Assembly (NCBI GenBank): GCA_027493775.1
Contig: JAOSKE010000003.1
Span: 333,761 to 397,760, forward strand
Direction of reading: 5' to 3'
DNA from: Kiritimatiellia bacterium
Lineage (GTDB): Bacteria; Verrucomicrobiota; Kiritimatiellia; CAIVKH01
DNA: 64,000 bases
Every line of letters starts with the position of its first letter. Position 1 is the first letter of the stretch. A model generated the notes under the pieces. That model saw nothing but the letters and a program-made list of their open reading frames with translations, was not told the origin of the DNA and did no database searches. The position numbers and the translations under genes are program-made. Positions 40,022-49,682 of the stretch are shown here, piece after piece.

Positions 40022-42986
40022 TCAACGGTAGCGGCCGGTGGCGATGAAGTGGTGGAGGCGGGTCAGGTTTTCTTCGGCTTGGGCGATGAGGGTTTGGTTG
40101 TTCGCCATGGTGGCGAGGGTTTTCAAATCGGTCCACAGGGTTTCGTTGCCGGGCTGTATCTTTACGGCGCGCTGAAGAAGATCGAGTCCTTCGCTTTGTT
40201 GGCCGCCTACGGTGAACATGAATTTGCCGACCAAGCCCATGAGCACCGGCGACTCGGGGTATTGTTGCCAGGCGTGGTTGAGAACTTCCTGCGCGTATTG
40301 CACCTGCCCGGCGCTCATCGCAAGCTGAACAAGCTGCACAAGCGAGCCGAAGTCGTCGGGGTCAAGCTGCAGCGCGGTTTGGAATTGACGCGCGGCTTCC
40401 TCAGGCTGGCCGCTGCGACGAAGCGCGGAGGCGGAGACGGTGAGCATCGCGACCAACTCGTTCTTTACAACCGGGTTGGAGGGCGAAATCTCGTTGGCCT
40501 TGGCAAGCAGCTCAAAGGCTTTCTCCGTGTCCCCCTGCCCTCTCAACACCGCGGCTTCCAACATCAAGCGGACGGCCTCGTGCTCGGCTTGCAACCGCGC
40601 GGCGTCTTCTTGGGAAAGGCCCTCAAGCCAGGCGGCGGGAATCGGCGTGAAATGCGCGAGCAGGGCGGCCTGATTCTCGTCCGTCGTGTACCGCAACGCG
40701 CTCTTGGGGGCGGAGAACTCAATGATCGGAAGCTCGTCGGTGTTCACCGGGCCGGAGCCGGCAAAGCCGGAGTCCTGGCTGAGGTCGGCCACGAACATGC
40801 CCAGGATCATCTCCGGCGTGGTGAAGCCGACACCGGCGAGCGACGCCTTCACCGCAGGGATTTCAAAATTGCGCCGGAGCGTCTCCGCGTTCAACGCAAC
40901 CTCGCCCTTGAAACCGACGAGGATCGTGTCAAAGCCGGTGTAGAACAGCGCGGTGTTCGGGAACACCTTGACGAACGAGCGGACAATCGTGAGGTAGTCC
41001 TCCAGCGACATTTCGTAGAGCGGAAGGTACTGGCCCATGATCCCATCGTCGTTCAATCGCTCGCGCGCCAAGGTGAAGTAGTCCACGGTGTACAGGTGCG
41101 CCGCGCCAGCCATTACCGGTTCAAACGGATCGCCCGCAATCACGTCGTACTTCATCGGGGTCGAGAAGAGATGGTTGAATCCGTCGTTGATCGTGATGAT
41201 CGCGTTGGTCTGATCGAGAATGTGGTGGTTCAACGCGCCCCACGCGCGGGTTGCAATCTGAACGGCGGGTTCGATCTCGACGACTTCGAGGTGGTCGAGC
41301 GGATGCTGACCCAGCGCGCCGAAGCTGACCCCCGCGCCGAGACCGATGTTCACGGCGGATTTTGCGTTGGAATGGAAGAGCAGCGCGAGATGCCCGATCA
41401 TCCGCTGGAGAATCATACTGCGCGGCGACTGGTCGGCCTCAGTCTTGCCGTCCACACAGAAGAACTTCTCCTCGTTATCGCCCTGATGCACAGAGACGGT
41501 GGAAGAAAGCCCCTCATGATAGACCAGCAGGCGGTCGGCGAGAATACGCTCGCGCAGGGTGATGCGTCCGTCCTGCACGAAGTTGAACGGGCCAAAAAAC
41601 GCGCCGGAGGAGAGCATGGATTTGTTCCAATGCGGCGGATTCTTTACCAGCCCCGCCACCACGGCAACGAGGGCCGCGAGCGCGGCCAGGCGAAGCACCA
41701 TCAAGGCGCGCGCGGAGAGGAGAAGCGAGCCGAGCCCCACGCCGAGCGCGAGGAGCGCAATGGTGAGCAGCGAGCGCTCCATGCCGATGCTGGGCAGGAG
41801 AATAAAACCGGCGGCGAACGAGCCGAGCAACGCGCCGCAGGTGTTCAGGGCATACACCATGCCCACCGCGCCGGAGGAGCTGTGTTCATCGCGTCGGACA
41901 ATGCGCGTCGCCATCGCAAACGCCGCGCCGAAGAGCAGCGCAGGCGCGGCGAGGTGCGAGACGGCGATGAAGAAGCGGATTTGATTCATCGCCTCCCACG
42001 TGAAGTTGCGCTTGAAGAGATAGGCCAGCAGCCAATCCGGGCCGCGGTCGAATCGGTAGAGCGACCAGAGCGTGTAGCCGCCAATCAGCGCCAGCGCGAT
42101 GGCGAGCCACGGGAAGAGGTTTTTTACGCGATCCAGGAACGGGGCAATGAGCATCGAAGCCCAGCGCCATGCCGAGCAGAAAGACGCCGAGCATCACGGT
42201 GAAGGAATAGGTCGTGGAACCGAAGACGAGGATGAGCGAGCGGAACCAGATCACTTCGAGCGCGAGGGAGAGAAAGCCGCACAGTGTGGCAATGGAAATG
42301 GCATAGCGCGAAGCGGACGGCATCGTGCGCCACGAAAACGATGCGCGTTTCGGTTCGATCACCGGTTCCGGAATGGTCTTCGACGCCGTCGCGAAGAGCC
42401 ACGCGCCAATGCCGGCGACCACCTCGGTGCTTGCGGCCAGCACGTTGGTGTACGTCAGGCCAATCGCGGGGATCAGATAGAAGCCGGAAATGAAGACGCC
42501 CGCCACCGCGCCGAGCGTGTTCACGCCGTAGAGCCAACCCAGCCGCGCGCCGAACTGTTCATCGCTCCGCGCAAGTCCTCGGATGAGAACCGGCAGCGTT
42601 CCGCCCATTGCAATCGTGGGGATTAGAAGAATGAGGATTGCGAGAACGAAGCGAAGCGGCGTGAGAAACGCGAGGTCGCTGGAGATGTTTTGATAGGCGT
42701 AGCGATAGACCACGCGGATGAGTTGGAACAGCCACGGAATGCAAAGGGCATACGCGGCGATGATCCATTCGAGGACGGCGAAGGTTCTGAGGGGATTTTT
42801 GAGACGTTCGGCCCAGCGTCCGAAGAGGTGCGCGCCGATGGCGAGTCCGCCCATGAACGCGGTCAGGACGGTTGCGCTGGCATAGACGGTGTTTCCGAAG
42901 ATGAAGCCGAGTTGGCGCATCCAAAGGAGTTGATAAACCAGGGCGGCGAGGCCGGAGAGGAAGAAAATGAGGGAGAAGAATATCAT
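40022..42986 (-). CDS. Fused MFS-like/spermidine-synthase-like membrane protein with TPR tail, frame break inside
   Basis: From the ATG at 42986 (MIFFSLIFFLSGLAALVYQL) the N-terminal half has seven or more membrane helices (GNTVYASATVLTAFMGGLAI, TIAMGGTLPVLIRGL). The frame breaks near 42154-42158; one base less gives GMALGSMLIAPFLDR and the second frame continues to 40022. The C-terminal half has more helices, then a spermidine-synthase-like Rossmann domain (VNIGLGAGVSFGALGQHPLD, LEVVEIEPAV) and TPR repeats (about the last 150 residues). Total about 987 residues. This fused architecture is common in PVC bacteria; polyamine synthesis is not proven and the substrate is unknown. The start is placed upstream of REP sequence because no ORF homology lies before it. 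Confidence 0.8.
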
Positions 42987-44038
42987 GGTGAATGGTCTTA
43001 TCGAATGAGCGGTGAACGGTAGCAAAGGCCGGGGCGAGATGGGAAGGGCAATGCGCGAAGGGGCGCGAGTTGTTGCGGATGGGAATGGTTCATACGTTGT
43101 GGGTTTGTTGAGCAAGGTAGGAGGCCCGACCGGTGGGCGGGCCGGGGGTTGGGTGAAGAGGCGGAATCTGAAGGGGGATGGATTGAGTCTGTGGCGGGTG
43201 GATTGGTGCGGAACGTTTCGGCCCGCCCGGCGGTCGGGCCCTACCCTCACTGATAAATAGTTTCGCGGGGTGGACGTGTGCGGGGGTTTTATTTGTTGGC
43301 GTCAGCACGGGCGGATACGGGATGACAAGGTTTTCCGAAGGTAGGGCCCGACCGGTGGGCGGGCCGGGGGTTGGGTGAAGAGGCGGAATCTGAAGGGGGA
43401 TGGATTGAGTCTGTGGCGGGTGGACTTGTCGGGACGTTTCGGCCCGCCCGGCGGTCGGGCCCTACCCTCACCGATAAATAACTTGGGGGGTTGGACGTGT
43501 GCGGAGGGTTTTAATTTCTGGCGTCAGCGTGGGCGGATACGGAAGGACAAGGTTTTCCGAAGGTAGGCTGACCGGTGGGCGGGCCGTGATTGGGGTGCAA
43601 AGGTGGAATCCGACGGGGGATGGATTGATTCTGTTGCGGGTGGACTTGTCCGGGACGTTTCGGCCCGCCCGGCGGTCGGGCCCTACCCTCACCGATAAAT
43701 AACTTGGGGGGTTGGACGTGTGCGGAGGGTTTTAATTTCTGGCGTCAGCGTGGGCGGATACGGAAGGACAAGGTTTTCCGAAGGTAAGGCCGACCGGTGG
43801 GCGGGCCGTGATTGGGGTGCAAAGGTGGAATCCGAAGGGGGATGGATTGATTCTGTGGCGGTTGGATTGGGCGGGACGTTTCGGCCCGCCCGGCGGTCGG
43901 GCCCTACCCTCACCGATAAATAACTTGGGGGGTGGACGTGTGCGGGGGGGATTAATTGGTGGATCTCGCAAATTGCTCTGGCGTGAGGTGTTGTTCCTTG
44001 TGAGAATGAAGGGAACCGCGACGAGAGGAGAAATGGTT
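42987..44038. repeat. REP/BIME array D: about 222-bp units upstream of RAYT 2
   Basis: Four tandem units start with GTAG (or GTAA) at 43117, 43341, 43563 and 43784, a spacing of 221-224 bp. The forward REP has stem GGCCCG/CGGGCC in the best copies (loop ACCGGTGGG). The inverted REP has the same stem type (loop ACCGCCGGG). A conserved link contains GATAAATAACTTGGGGGG and a GGCGTCAGCGTGGGCGGA stretch. No gene. The second and fourth units are slightly degraded. Confidence 0.85.
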
Positions 44039-44497
44039 ATGGAAAAGCCGTTTCCAACACGAAGACAGTTGCCGCACGAAGTCCCCGCATGGGTTCCCGA
44101 TGGCGCTGTTTATGCCGTGACCATCAATTGCAAACAGCGCGGGCTGAATTCGCTTTGTCACGAAGAGCTGGCAACTCTTATTCGCTCATCTGCCGAGTTC
44201 CGAATGTCACGCGGCGAGTGGTGGATTCATCTGTTGCTGTTGATGCCGGATCACTTGCACATGTTGGTGTCGTTTGAAATTGGAAAACGAATGACGCTAA
44301 CGGTGTCGCAATGGAAAGCCTTTGTTGCAAAAGAGGGCCACATCGAATGGCAACGAAATTTTTTCGATCATCGCCTTCGTGGGAATGAAAGTTTTCGCGA
44401 AAAGGCATCGTATATTCGCGCGAATCCGGTTGTGAAAGGGCTTGTTGAAAAGGCGGAAGAGTGGCCGTTCGTTTGGACGTGGCCGGTGCTCGGTTGA
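44039..44497 (+). CDS. REP-associated tyrosine transposase (RAYT, Y1/HUH family), copy 2
   Basis: 152 residues, same motifs as copy 1: HLH at 72-74 (MPDHLHMLVSFE) and the tyrosine in REKASYIRANPVVKGLV. Upstream sequence (TTCCTTGTGAGAAT) is also shared with copy 1, so duplication included the leader. AGGAGAAATGGTT lies before the ATG, a moderate Shine-Dalgarno. It is flanked by the inverted REP ending at 43914 and a full BIME at 44554-44680. The stems around this copy are of the GGCCCG type, whereas those around copy 1 are mostly GGCGCG/GGCCGG. Confidence 0.93.
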   Translation: MEKPFPTRRQLPHEVPAWVPDGAVYAVTINCKQRGLNSLCHEELATLIRSSAEFRMSRGEWWIHLLLLMPDHLHMLVSFEIGKRMTLTVSQWKAFVAKEGHIEWQRNFFDHRLRGNESFREKASYIRANPVVKGLVEKAEEWPFVWTWPVLG

Positions 44498-44553
44498 ATG
44501 CGGGGCGGGGCGATGGATTTTTCACGGAGAAGAATGCGGATGGTTTTCCGATG

Positions 44554-44680
44554 GTAGGGCCCGACCGGTGGGCGGGCCGGAGATGGGCTGAGAAGGTGGA
44601 ATCCGAAGGGGGATGGATTGAGTCTGTGGCGGGTGGACTTGTCCGGGACGTTTCGGCCCGCCCGGCGGTCGGGCCCTACC
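44554..44680. repeat. BIME unit downstream of RAYT 2
   Basis: GTAG-GGCCCG-ACCGGTGGG-CGGGCC at the left and the inverse complement of GTAG-GGCCCG-ACCGCCGGG-CGGGCC at the right, about 80 bp apart. Confidence 0.85.
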
Positions 44681-44708
44681 CTGAGAGGATTGGGAGGGTT
44701 AAATGCAC

Positions 44709-44740
44709 AAAGGCGATTCTGCTTTCGCAGAACCGCCTTT
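44709..44740 (-). terminator. Terminator of the PEP-CTERM gene
   Basis: Stem AAAGGCGATTCTGC / GCAGAACCGCCTTT (44709-44722, 44727-44740) with one mismatch and a TTTC loop, just after the stop of the minus-strand gene. Confidence 0.7.
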
Positions 44741-44760
44741 GGCAATGGAAACGAATCCGA

Positions 44761-45375
44761 TTAGGAACGACGGAAGCGGCGAACCGCAACCACGCCCAAG
44801 CCCAGCGCTGCAAGCGCCAAGACCGTCGGCTCCGGAACCACCTGCTGGTTCAACACGTCCGTGCCGAAGCCATCAAAGCCCTGGCCGGGGAACATCGCAT
44901 CGGCCGTGCTTTGGTGGATGTTGTAGACCTGATTCACGCCTGGATCGGCGTTATCAACCGCCAACACGAGCGGACCCGCGTAGTAGGCCGAGCCGACCGT
45001 AATGTTGGCCGGATTGTCGCTACCAACATCAAACACGCGCGCATAGATATAGCCGCCCACAAAGAGACCGGCGTAATTCTGTGCGGGCAGCGGGCCGTAC
45101 ACGTCGCCGGGATTGAGAATGCTCGCGCTGTCAATAATCACCTCATTGCTGCCCGGATCCACGGCGCCACCAATCCACGCATCTGCGATGAAGTTGTCCG
45201 GCGTCCAAATGAGTTGCGCCAAGTACTGGCCATCTCCAAAGGTGGCGCTAGGAAAGATCGTGCTCATATCCGTATGCACAAAGCCGTCAAGGCCTTCCCA
45301 TTGAACCTGCAGGCCGGCCTGAGCGGACGACATCGCCAGACCTCCCGCCAACAACATTGCTGCTATTTTTTTCAT
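44761..45375 (-). CDS. PEP-CTERM sorted secreted protein
   Basis: 204 residues. Signal peptide MKKIAAMLLAGGLAMSSAQA, a beta-rich body with no recognised domain, and the C-terminal signal VPEPTVLALAALGLGVVAV followed by RRFRRS. GAGGAG lies 7 bp upstream of the ATG at 45375. The gene after it on the same strand (45424-46116) is upstream and separated by only 48 bp, so the two may form an operon of exported proteins. Confidence 0.87.
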   Translation of the reverse strand: MKKIAAMLLAGGLAMSSAQAGLQVQWEGLDGFVHTDMSTIFPSATFGDGQYLAQLIWTPDNFIADAWIGGAVDPGSNEVIIDSASILNPGDVYGPLPAQNYAGLFVGGYIYARVFDVGSDNPANITVGSAYYAGPLVLAVDNADPGVNQVYNIHQSTADAMFPGQGFDGFGTDVLNQQVVPEPTVLALAALGLGVVAVRRFRRS

Positions 45376-45423
45376 CGTGTTCTCCTCTATCCTTTGTAGT
45401 TAGGTATAATCGTGCTCAAATGA

Positions 45424-46116
45424 TCAGGGCCACGTGTAGGGCTTGACTTCTGTCCAGTTGTTCGGGGCGGCAGCGGAACGGATAATCAGGCCTTGGCCCG
45501 CCTGCAGGCTGGCTGACTGTGCACCAGCGTCCCAGACACCGCGACCGCTCTTGCTATAGCTCAAATACGACTGAGTACTCGCATCCCATATTGACACCAC
45601 GGTGCTATTCGGCGCGGCGACGGCAAACGCGGTTCCAGTGAACGCGACGGCGACCGGATACGGATGCCCGCGGAAGGAGAGACCGGACGCGCGCGACTGA
45701 GTCGTCGTCGGCGCGGTAGTCGCATCGGGCACCTCGCCCATGATATAGAGGTCATTGGTGCTGGCCGATCCGGGAATGCGGACAAAAAAGGCCTTTCCAC
45801 GAGCGACAACGCTGGTTTGCGCACTCGCATCCCACACGCCGCGGCCGGATTTCGAGAAGGAGATATAGCCCTGCGCCGTGTCATCCCAGAGAGAAACTAC
45901 CGTGCTATTCGGCACGCCCGCCAAGAGGTTGGTGACGCTGTGGTTGTCGGAGCCGTTGGCGAGGTTCACGAAGGGCGCGGACAGGAGGTAGATTTTATTC
46001 GGTTCGGTCGTCGTCTTGATGTAGCCGACGGCGTTGCGGCTCAGGACCTGGTTGGTCTGAGCGAAGGCGCTGGTGGCGACTGCCAATCCCAACGCGGCTA
46101 CCAATAGTTTTTTCAT
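45424..46116 (-). CDS. Secreted protein with two repeated modules
   Basis: 230 residues from the ATG at 46116 (MKKLLVAALGLAVATSAFA, signal peptide); an ATG four codons earlier is also in frame. After the signal comes VLSRNAVGYIKTTTEPNKIY, a motif I associate with secreted proteins of Kiritimatiellota-like bacteria. Two homologous modules follow: VPNSTVVSLWDDTAQGYISF-SKSGRGVWDASAQ and APNSTVVSIWDASTQSYLSY-SKSGRGVWDAGAQ, about 100 residues apart. Function unknown. Confidence 0.75.
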   Translation of the reverse strand: MKKLLVAALGLAVATSAFAQTNQVLSRNAVGYIKTTTEPNKIYLLSAPFVNLANGSDNHSVTNLLAGVPNSTVVSLWDDTAQGYISFSKSGRGVWDASAQTSVVARGKAFFVRIPGSASTNDLYIMGEVPDATTAPTTTQSRASGLSFRGHPYPVAVAFTGTAFAVAAPNSTVVSIWDASTQSYLSYSKSGRGVWDAGAQSASLQAGQGLIIRSAAAPNNWTEVKPYTWP

Positions 46117-46206
46117 GTTTCTCTCCATGACTTTCTGTTTTGTACTCGAAACTTTTGCTCCCGGTCAATCGGTATTTTCAAAAACTTTTCCGATCAACTG
46201 AGGGAA

Positions 46207-46264
46207 AGACTACACGGGGGTATCTACGTGTCAATACGTAGATGTGAATTTTTTTTTTTTTTTG
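46207..46264 (-). promoter_or_regulatory. Promoter with operator-like palindrome for the repeat-module secreted protein
   Basis: On the minus strand: TTGACA (plus 46229-46234), a 16-bp spacer and TAGTCT (plus 46207-46212). The palindrome ATCTACGT-6-ACGTAGAT (46222-46229 / 46236-46243) covers the -35, and a run of 15 A lies just upstream. This looks like a regulated promoter with an A-tract. On the plus strand the same palindrome plus T-run could act as a terminator. Confidence 0.5.
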
Positions 46265-47193
46265 GGGGTATGGGGGAGGAGTTTTAGGCGGGGAAGTTGA
46301 TAGGTTGATGGGTTGATAGGTTGATGAGGGGGGCGCGCGCGCTGGGTGGATAGGTTGATGAGTTGATGGGTTGATGAGGGGGATTTTTAACCACGAATGG
46401 ACACGAATGGACGCGAATGGGGAAAGAGAGATTAATTGGGAACTCAGGAAATCAGGAAAATCCTTTTTCTCTTTTCTCCCGCAGAGGCGCGGAGGTTTTG
46501 TCCGCAGATGGACGCAGATGAACGCAGATTTTTAACCACGGAAAACACGAAAGGGCGCGGAAAGGGTGTTGGGGATGTCGTTCACGATTGGGTTGTGGTT
46601 GGTAGGGCGCGACTGCCAGGCGCGCCGCTCGGGGCGTGGGGGTTGGAACCGGAGGGGGATGATCCCAATTACGGGGCGTGTGGATTTATCGGGAACGTTT
46701 CGGCCCGCCCAGCGGTCGGGCCCTACCCAAAACGGCATTTCGTTGTGTGGTTCACGATTGGGTTGTGGTTGGTAGGGCGCGACTGCCAGGCGCGCCGCTC
46801 GGGGTGTGGGGGTTGGAACCGGAGGAGGATGATCCCAATTACGGGGCGTGTGGATTTGTCGGGAACGTTTCGGCCCGCCCGGCGGTCAGGCCCTACCTAA
46901 AACGATATTTCGATGTGGTTCACGATTGGGTTGTGGTTGGTAGGGCGCGACTGCCAGGCGCGCCGCTCGGGATTGTGGGGGTTGGAACCGGAGGGGAATG
47001 ATAAACTAATTTGGAACGTTGCGATTGATCGTGAACGTTCAGGCCGGCCTTGCAGTCCGGCCCTACCTAAATCCCAATTCAGGTATGTGTGGGTTTGTCG
47101 GGAACATTTAGGCCCGCCCGGCGGTCGGGCCCTACCCAAATCTCAATTCAGGTATGTGTGGGTTTGTCGAGAAGGTTTAGGCCCGCCCGGCGG
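46265..47193. repeat. REP/BIME array E and simple repeats
   Basis: TTGATGGGTTGATAGG-type simple repeats (46296-46380), a TTTAACCACGAATGG repeat (46384-46421), a TTAACCACGGAAAACACG relative near 46532, then BIME units with GTAG at 46602, 46772 and 46940 (about 168-170 bp apart) whose forward stems are GGCGCG and whose inverted ends are GGCCCG- and GGCCGG-type. The array runs to about 47205, close to the 3' end of the histidine kinase gene. No gene. Confidence 0.8.
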
Positions 47194-48845
47194 TCAGGCC
47201 CACCCTATCACGATTCGGGGGTAGTTTGCGGATGGGAGGGTGATTTTTATTTGGGTTTTTCCGGGATTGGAGCTGGGGGCGAATTTGGCGCCGAGGCGGG
47301 TGGCGCGGTGCCGCATGATTCTCAATCCGGCGCCGGGGGTGATTTGACTGGGATCGAACCCGCGTCCGTTGTCGGTGATGGTGAGCTGTTCAGGGGTGAG
47401 CGCGATTTCTATTTCGGTGGCGTGGCCGTGGCGGGTGGCGTTGTTTATGGCCTCTTGCGCGATGTGGTACAGGTGTACCATTTCGTCGGAGGCGAGGTTC
47501 TGAGGCGCCCCACCCTCTTTGAAGGAGCAGGCGATGTTGTACAGGGTGCAGGTTTCTTCGGCGAGACGACGGAGAGCGGGGGGTGAGTCCGTCTTCGCCG
47601 ACTTCGAGGGGGGCAAGGCCGCGGGCGGTGCGGCGGACTTGGGTGATGGCGTCTTTTAAGAGGTCTATGAGTTTGGCGGTTTGTTCGCGCGCGGCGGGTG
47701 GGAGGTCGGATTCGAGGGCGCGGGCGAGGTACACGGCGCCGGTGAGTTTTTGGCCGAGCGAGTCGTGGAGGTCGGCGCCGATGCGTTGTTTTTCCCTGAG
47801 TGTGGCGGTGTGAATGGCGTCTTCGAGTCGGACCCGTTCGTCCATTTCTTCGGCGAGCTGGCGGTTGGCGTCCTGGAGTTCGGCGGTGCGGAGGTGGACG
47901 GTTTCTTCGATGGCGCGGGCGCGGCCGGTTTGGAGGGCGACGAGGGTGGCGAGGAGGATGGTGGCGGCGGAGCCGCCGATCAAAATGAGGAGCCATGCGG
48001 TGGCGGCGGCGTGTTGGCGGTGGTAGTCGGGGGCGGCTTCGTAGCGGAGGGTCCAGGTTTGGTCGGCGAGGCTGATGGGGGTTTCAAGGGCGAGTGTGGC
48101 GGTGGCGGCGCGGGCGGGGACGCCGAGGGCGGGGTCGTAGAAGGTGACTTGCATTTGTTGGAGGCGGACTTGTTGCGCGGCGCGGCTGAGGAGGAGTTGG
48201 GGTTGGAGCCGGGCGAGCGTGAAGCCGGTGAAGGTGTCGCCTGCGCCGAAGGGGCGGTGATGAGGATGTCGGGTTGTTGGCCGGGGGTGAGGGATGGTAT
48301 GGCGGCGCCGAGGGTGGGTTGTCCGGTGAGGGCCATTCGGGTGATGGCGGGGATTTGGCCGGGGAGTGTTGCGAGGTCGAGTCCGGTTGGGAGTCCGAGC
48401 TGGTTCTCGGGGTTTGGTAGGTGATGGGGTAATAGATGGGGCGGTCGGTTGCGGGTTGGAGTCCGTTGGCGCCGGGTTGGAGGATGGCGAGTGAATTGGG
48501 GGTTTCGGCGTCGAGCGCGCGTTTGACGTCGAGGGGGATTCGTTGGGCGAAGCCGAAGGAGCCGAGGATTGATTTTTGGTGGAGGAGTCCTTTGGTTGCG
48601 AATTCGGCGAAGTCGGTTGGGGTGATGGCTTCGGAGAGGGTATGGAGCGCGCCGAGGGAGCTGAGGACGGAGAAGGTGAGAGAGATTTCGCGGTTGAGGG
48701 CGGCGGTGAGGGTTGCGGCGTCGTTTTGGAATTGGGTTGCGAGTCGTTGTTTTTCGCGGGTATGCGCGGTGTAGGAGGCCCAAAGGGTGAGTCCGAGTCC
48801 GAGGGCGAGGACGAGGGATTTGAGATTGATGATTTCAGATTTCAA
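47194..48845 (-). CDS. CHASE-domain sensor histidine kinase (NarL/HisKA_3 class), three frame breaks
   Basis: From the ATG at 48845: N-terminal helix (about 10-30), then a CHASE-type extracellular domain (VLSSLGALHTLSEAITPTDF, GSFGFAQRIPL). Breaks lie at a T3 run (48413-48415), a G4 run (48251-48254) and a G6 run (47578-47583); each is healed by adding one base. The next segment has a second membrane helix (AWLLILIGGSAATILLATLV), a coiled coil and the H-box REKQRIGADLHDSLGQKLTG. The last segment is the HATPase with HIAQEAINNATRHGHAT, TITDNGRGFD and GLRIMRHRA. About 550 residues in total. It would phosphorylate a NarL-type regulator; the best candidate in the window is 18364-19014. Three breaks suggest sequence error or true decay. 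Confidence 0.72.
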
Positions 48846-49291
48846 GGCGCGGGGAGTGTAATCATGAATGGCGGGAAATGGACACTGTTGATTTTTAGGG
48901 AGGGGGATGGGGGAGGATTTTTAACCACGAATGGGGATTTCTGAAGGTAGGCGCGACCGCTGGGCGCGCCGGGGGAGATGGGGGGTTCGCGACGGAAGGG
49001 GAATGATAAACCAATTTGGAACGTCGCGATTAATCGGGAACGTTCAGGCCCGCCCGGCGGTCGTAAGCCTACCTAAAACGATATTTCGATGTGTTGTTCA
49101 CGATTGGGTTGTGGTTGGTAGGGCGCGACTGCCAGGCGCGCCGCTAGGATTGTGGGGATCGCAACCGAAGGAAATAATCCTAATTATGTGCGTGTGGGTT
49201 TGTCGAAAAGGTTTAGACCGTCCTCGGTCTACCCGCCTCTGGAGGGCAGGCCCGCCCAGCGGTCGGGCCCTACCCGGTTATTCGTGAGGGG
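48846..49291. repeat. REP/BIME cluster F
   Basis: A short TTTAACCACGAATGG repeat (about 48918-48936), BIME units with GTAG at 48947 and about 49117, and nested palindromes (AGACCGTCC/CGGTCT at about 49212-49228). The cluster is cut at 49291 by IS3 copy 2, which landed in a BIME linker. No gene. Confidence 0.8.
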
Positions 49292-49336
49292 TGAGCCTCC
49301 CCCGAAAAAGTAGACAGCGTTGGGTCTTAGCTGATA

Positions 49337-49645
49337 GTGAAAAAAGTTATGACCACAACGACCAACCAAGCGAAAACGAGGCGTCATTTTGATGATGCAT
49401 TCAAACGCGATGCTGTTAATCGAGTCATCCGGACCAACAAGCCATGCGCCGAGGTGTCTCGCGAACTGGGTATCAGAGGCAATTTACTGGCCCGTTGGAA
49501 GCGGGAGCAGTTGGAACGGGCCGATCAGGCAATGACCGGAACTGATCAGATGAAGCCGAGCGAGTTGGTGGCGGCCTTAGAGGCCGCCCGTCTGGAGGCG
49601 GAAGATCTGCGAGAGCAACGCGACATTTTAAAAAAAGGCTTTTGA
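49337..49645 (+). CDS. IS3 OrfA (HTH subunit), copy 2
   Basis: 102 residues. Same N-terminus as copy 1, ending EDLREQRDILKKGF. The end contains the slippery run T4-A7-GGC at 49626-49638. A -1 slip there continues as KKAFEYFQPTDAQRR straight into OrfB, the normal route to an IS3 OrfAB transposase. Confidence 0.85.
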   Translation: MKKVMTTTTNQAKTRRHFDDAFKRDAVNRVIRTNKPCAEVSRELGIRGNLLARWKREQLERADQAMTGTDQMKPSELVAALEAARLEAEDLREQRDILKKGF

Positions 49646-49682
49646 ATATTTTCAGCCAACAGATGCCCAAAGGAGGTCGGCG

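Noticed and set aside
40019-42202. 727-codon plus-strand ORF opposite the fused membrane protein
   Set aside because: Very rich in Arg/Glu/His, no motif, whereas the minus strand has membrane helices, a Rossmann fold and TPRs.
47681-48424. Plus-strand Gly/Glu-rich ORF opposite the histidine kinase
   Set aside because: Low-complexity shadow; the minus strand carries clear H-box and ATPase motifs.
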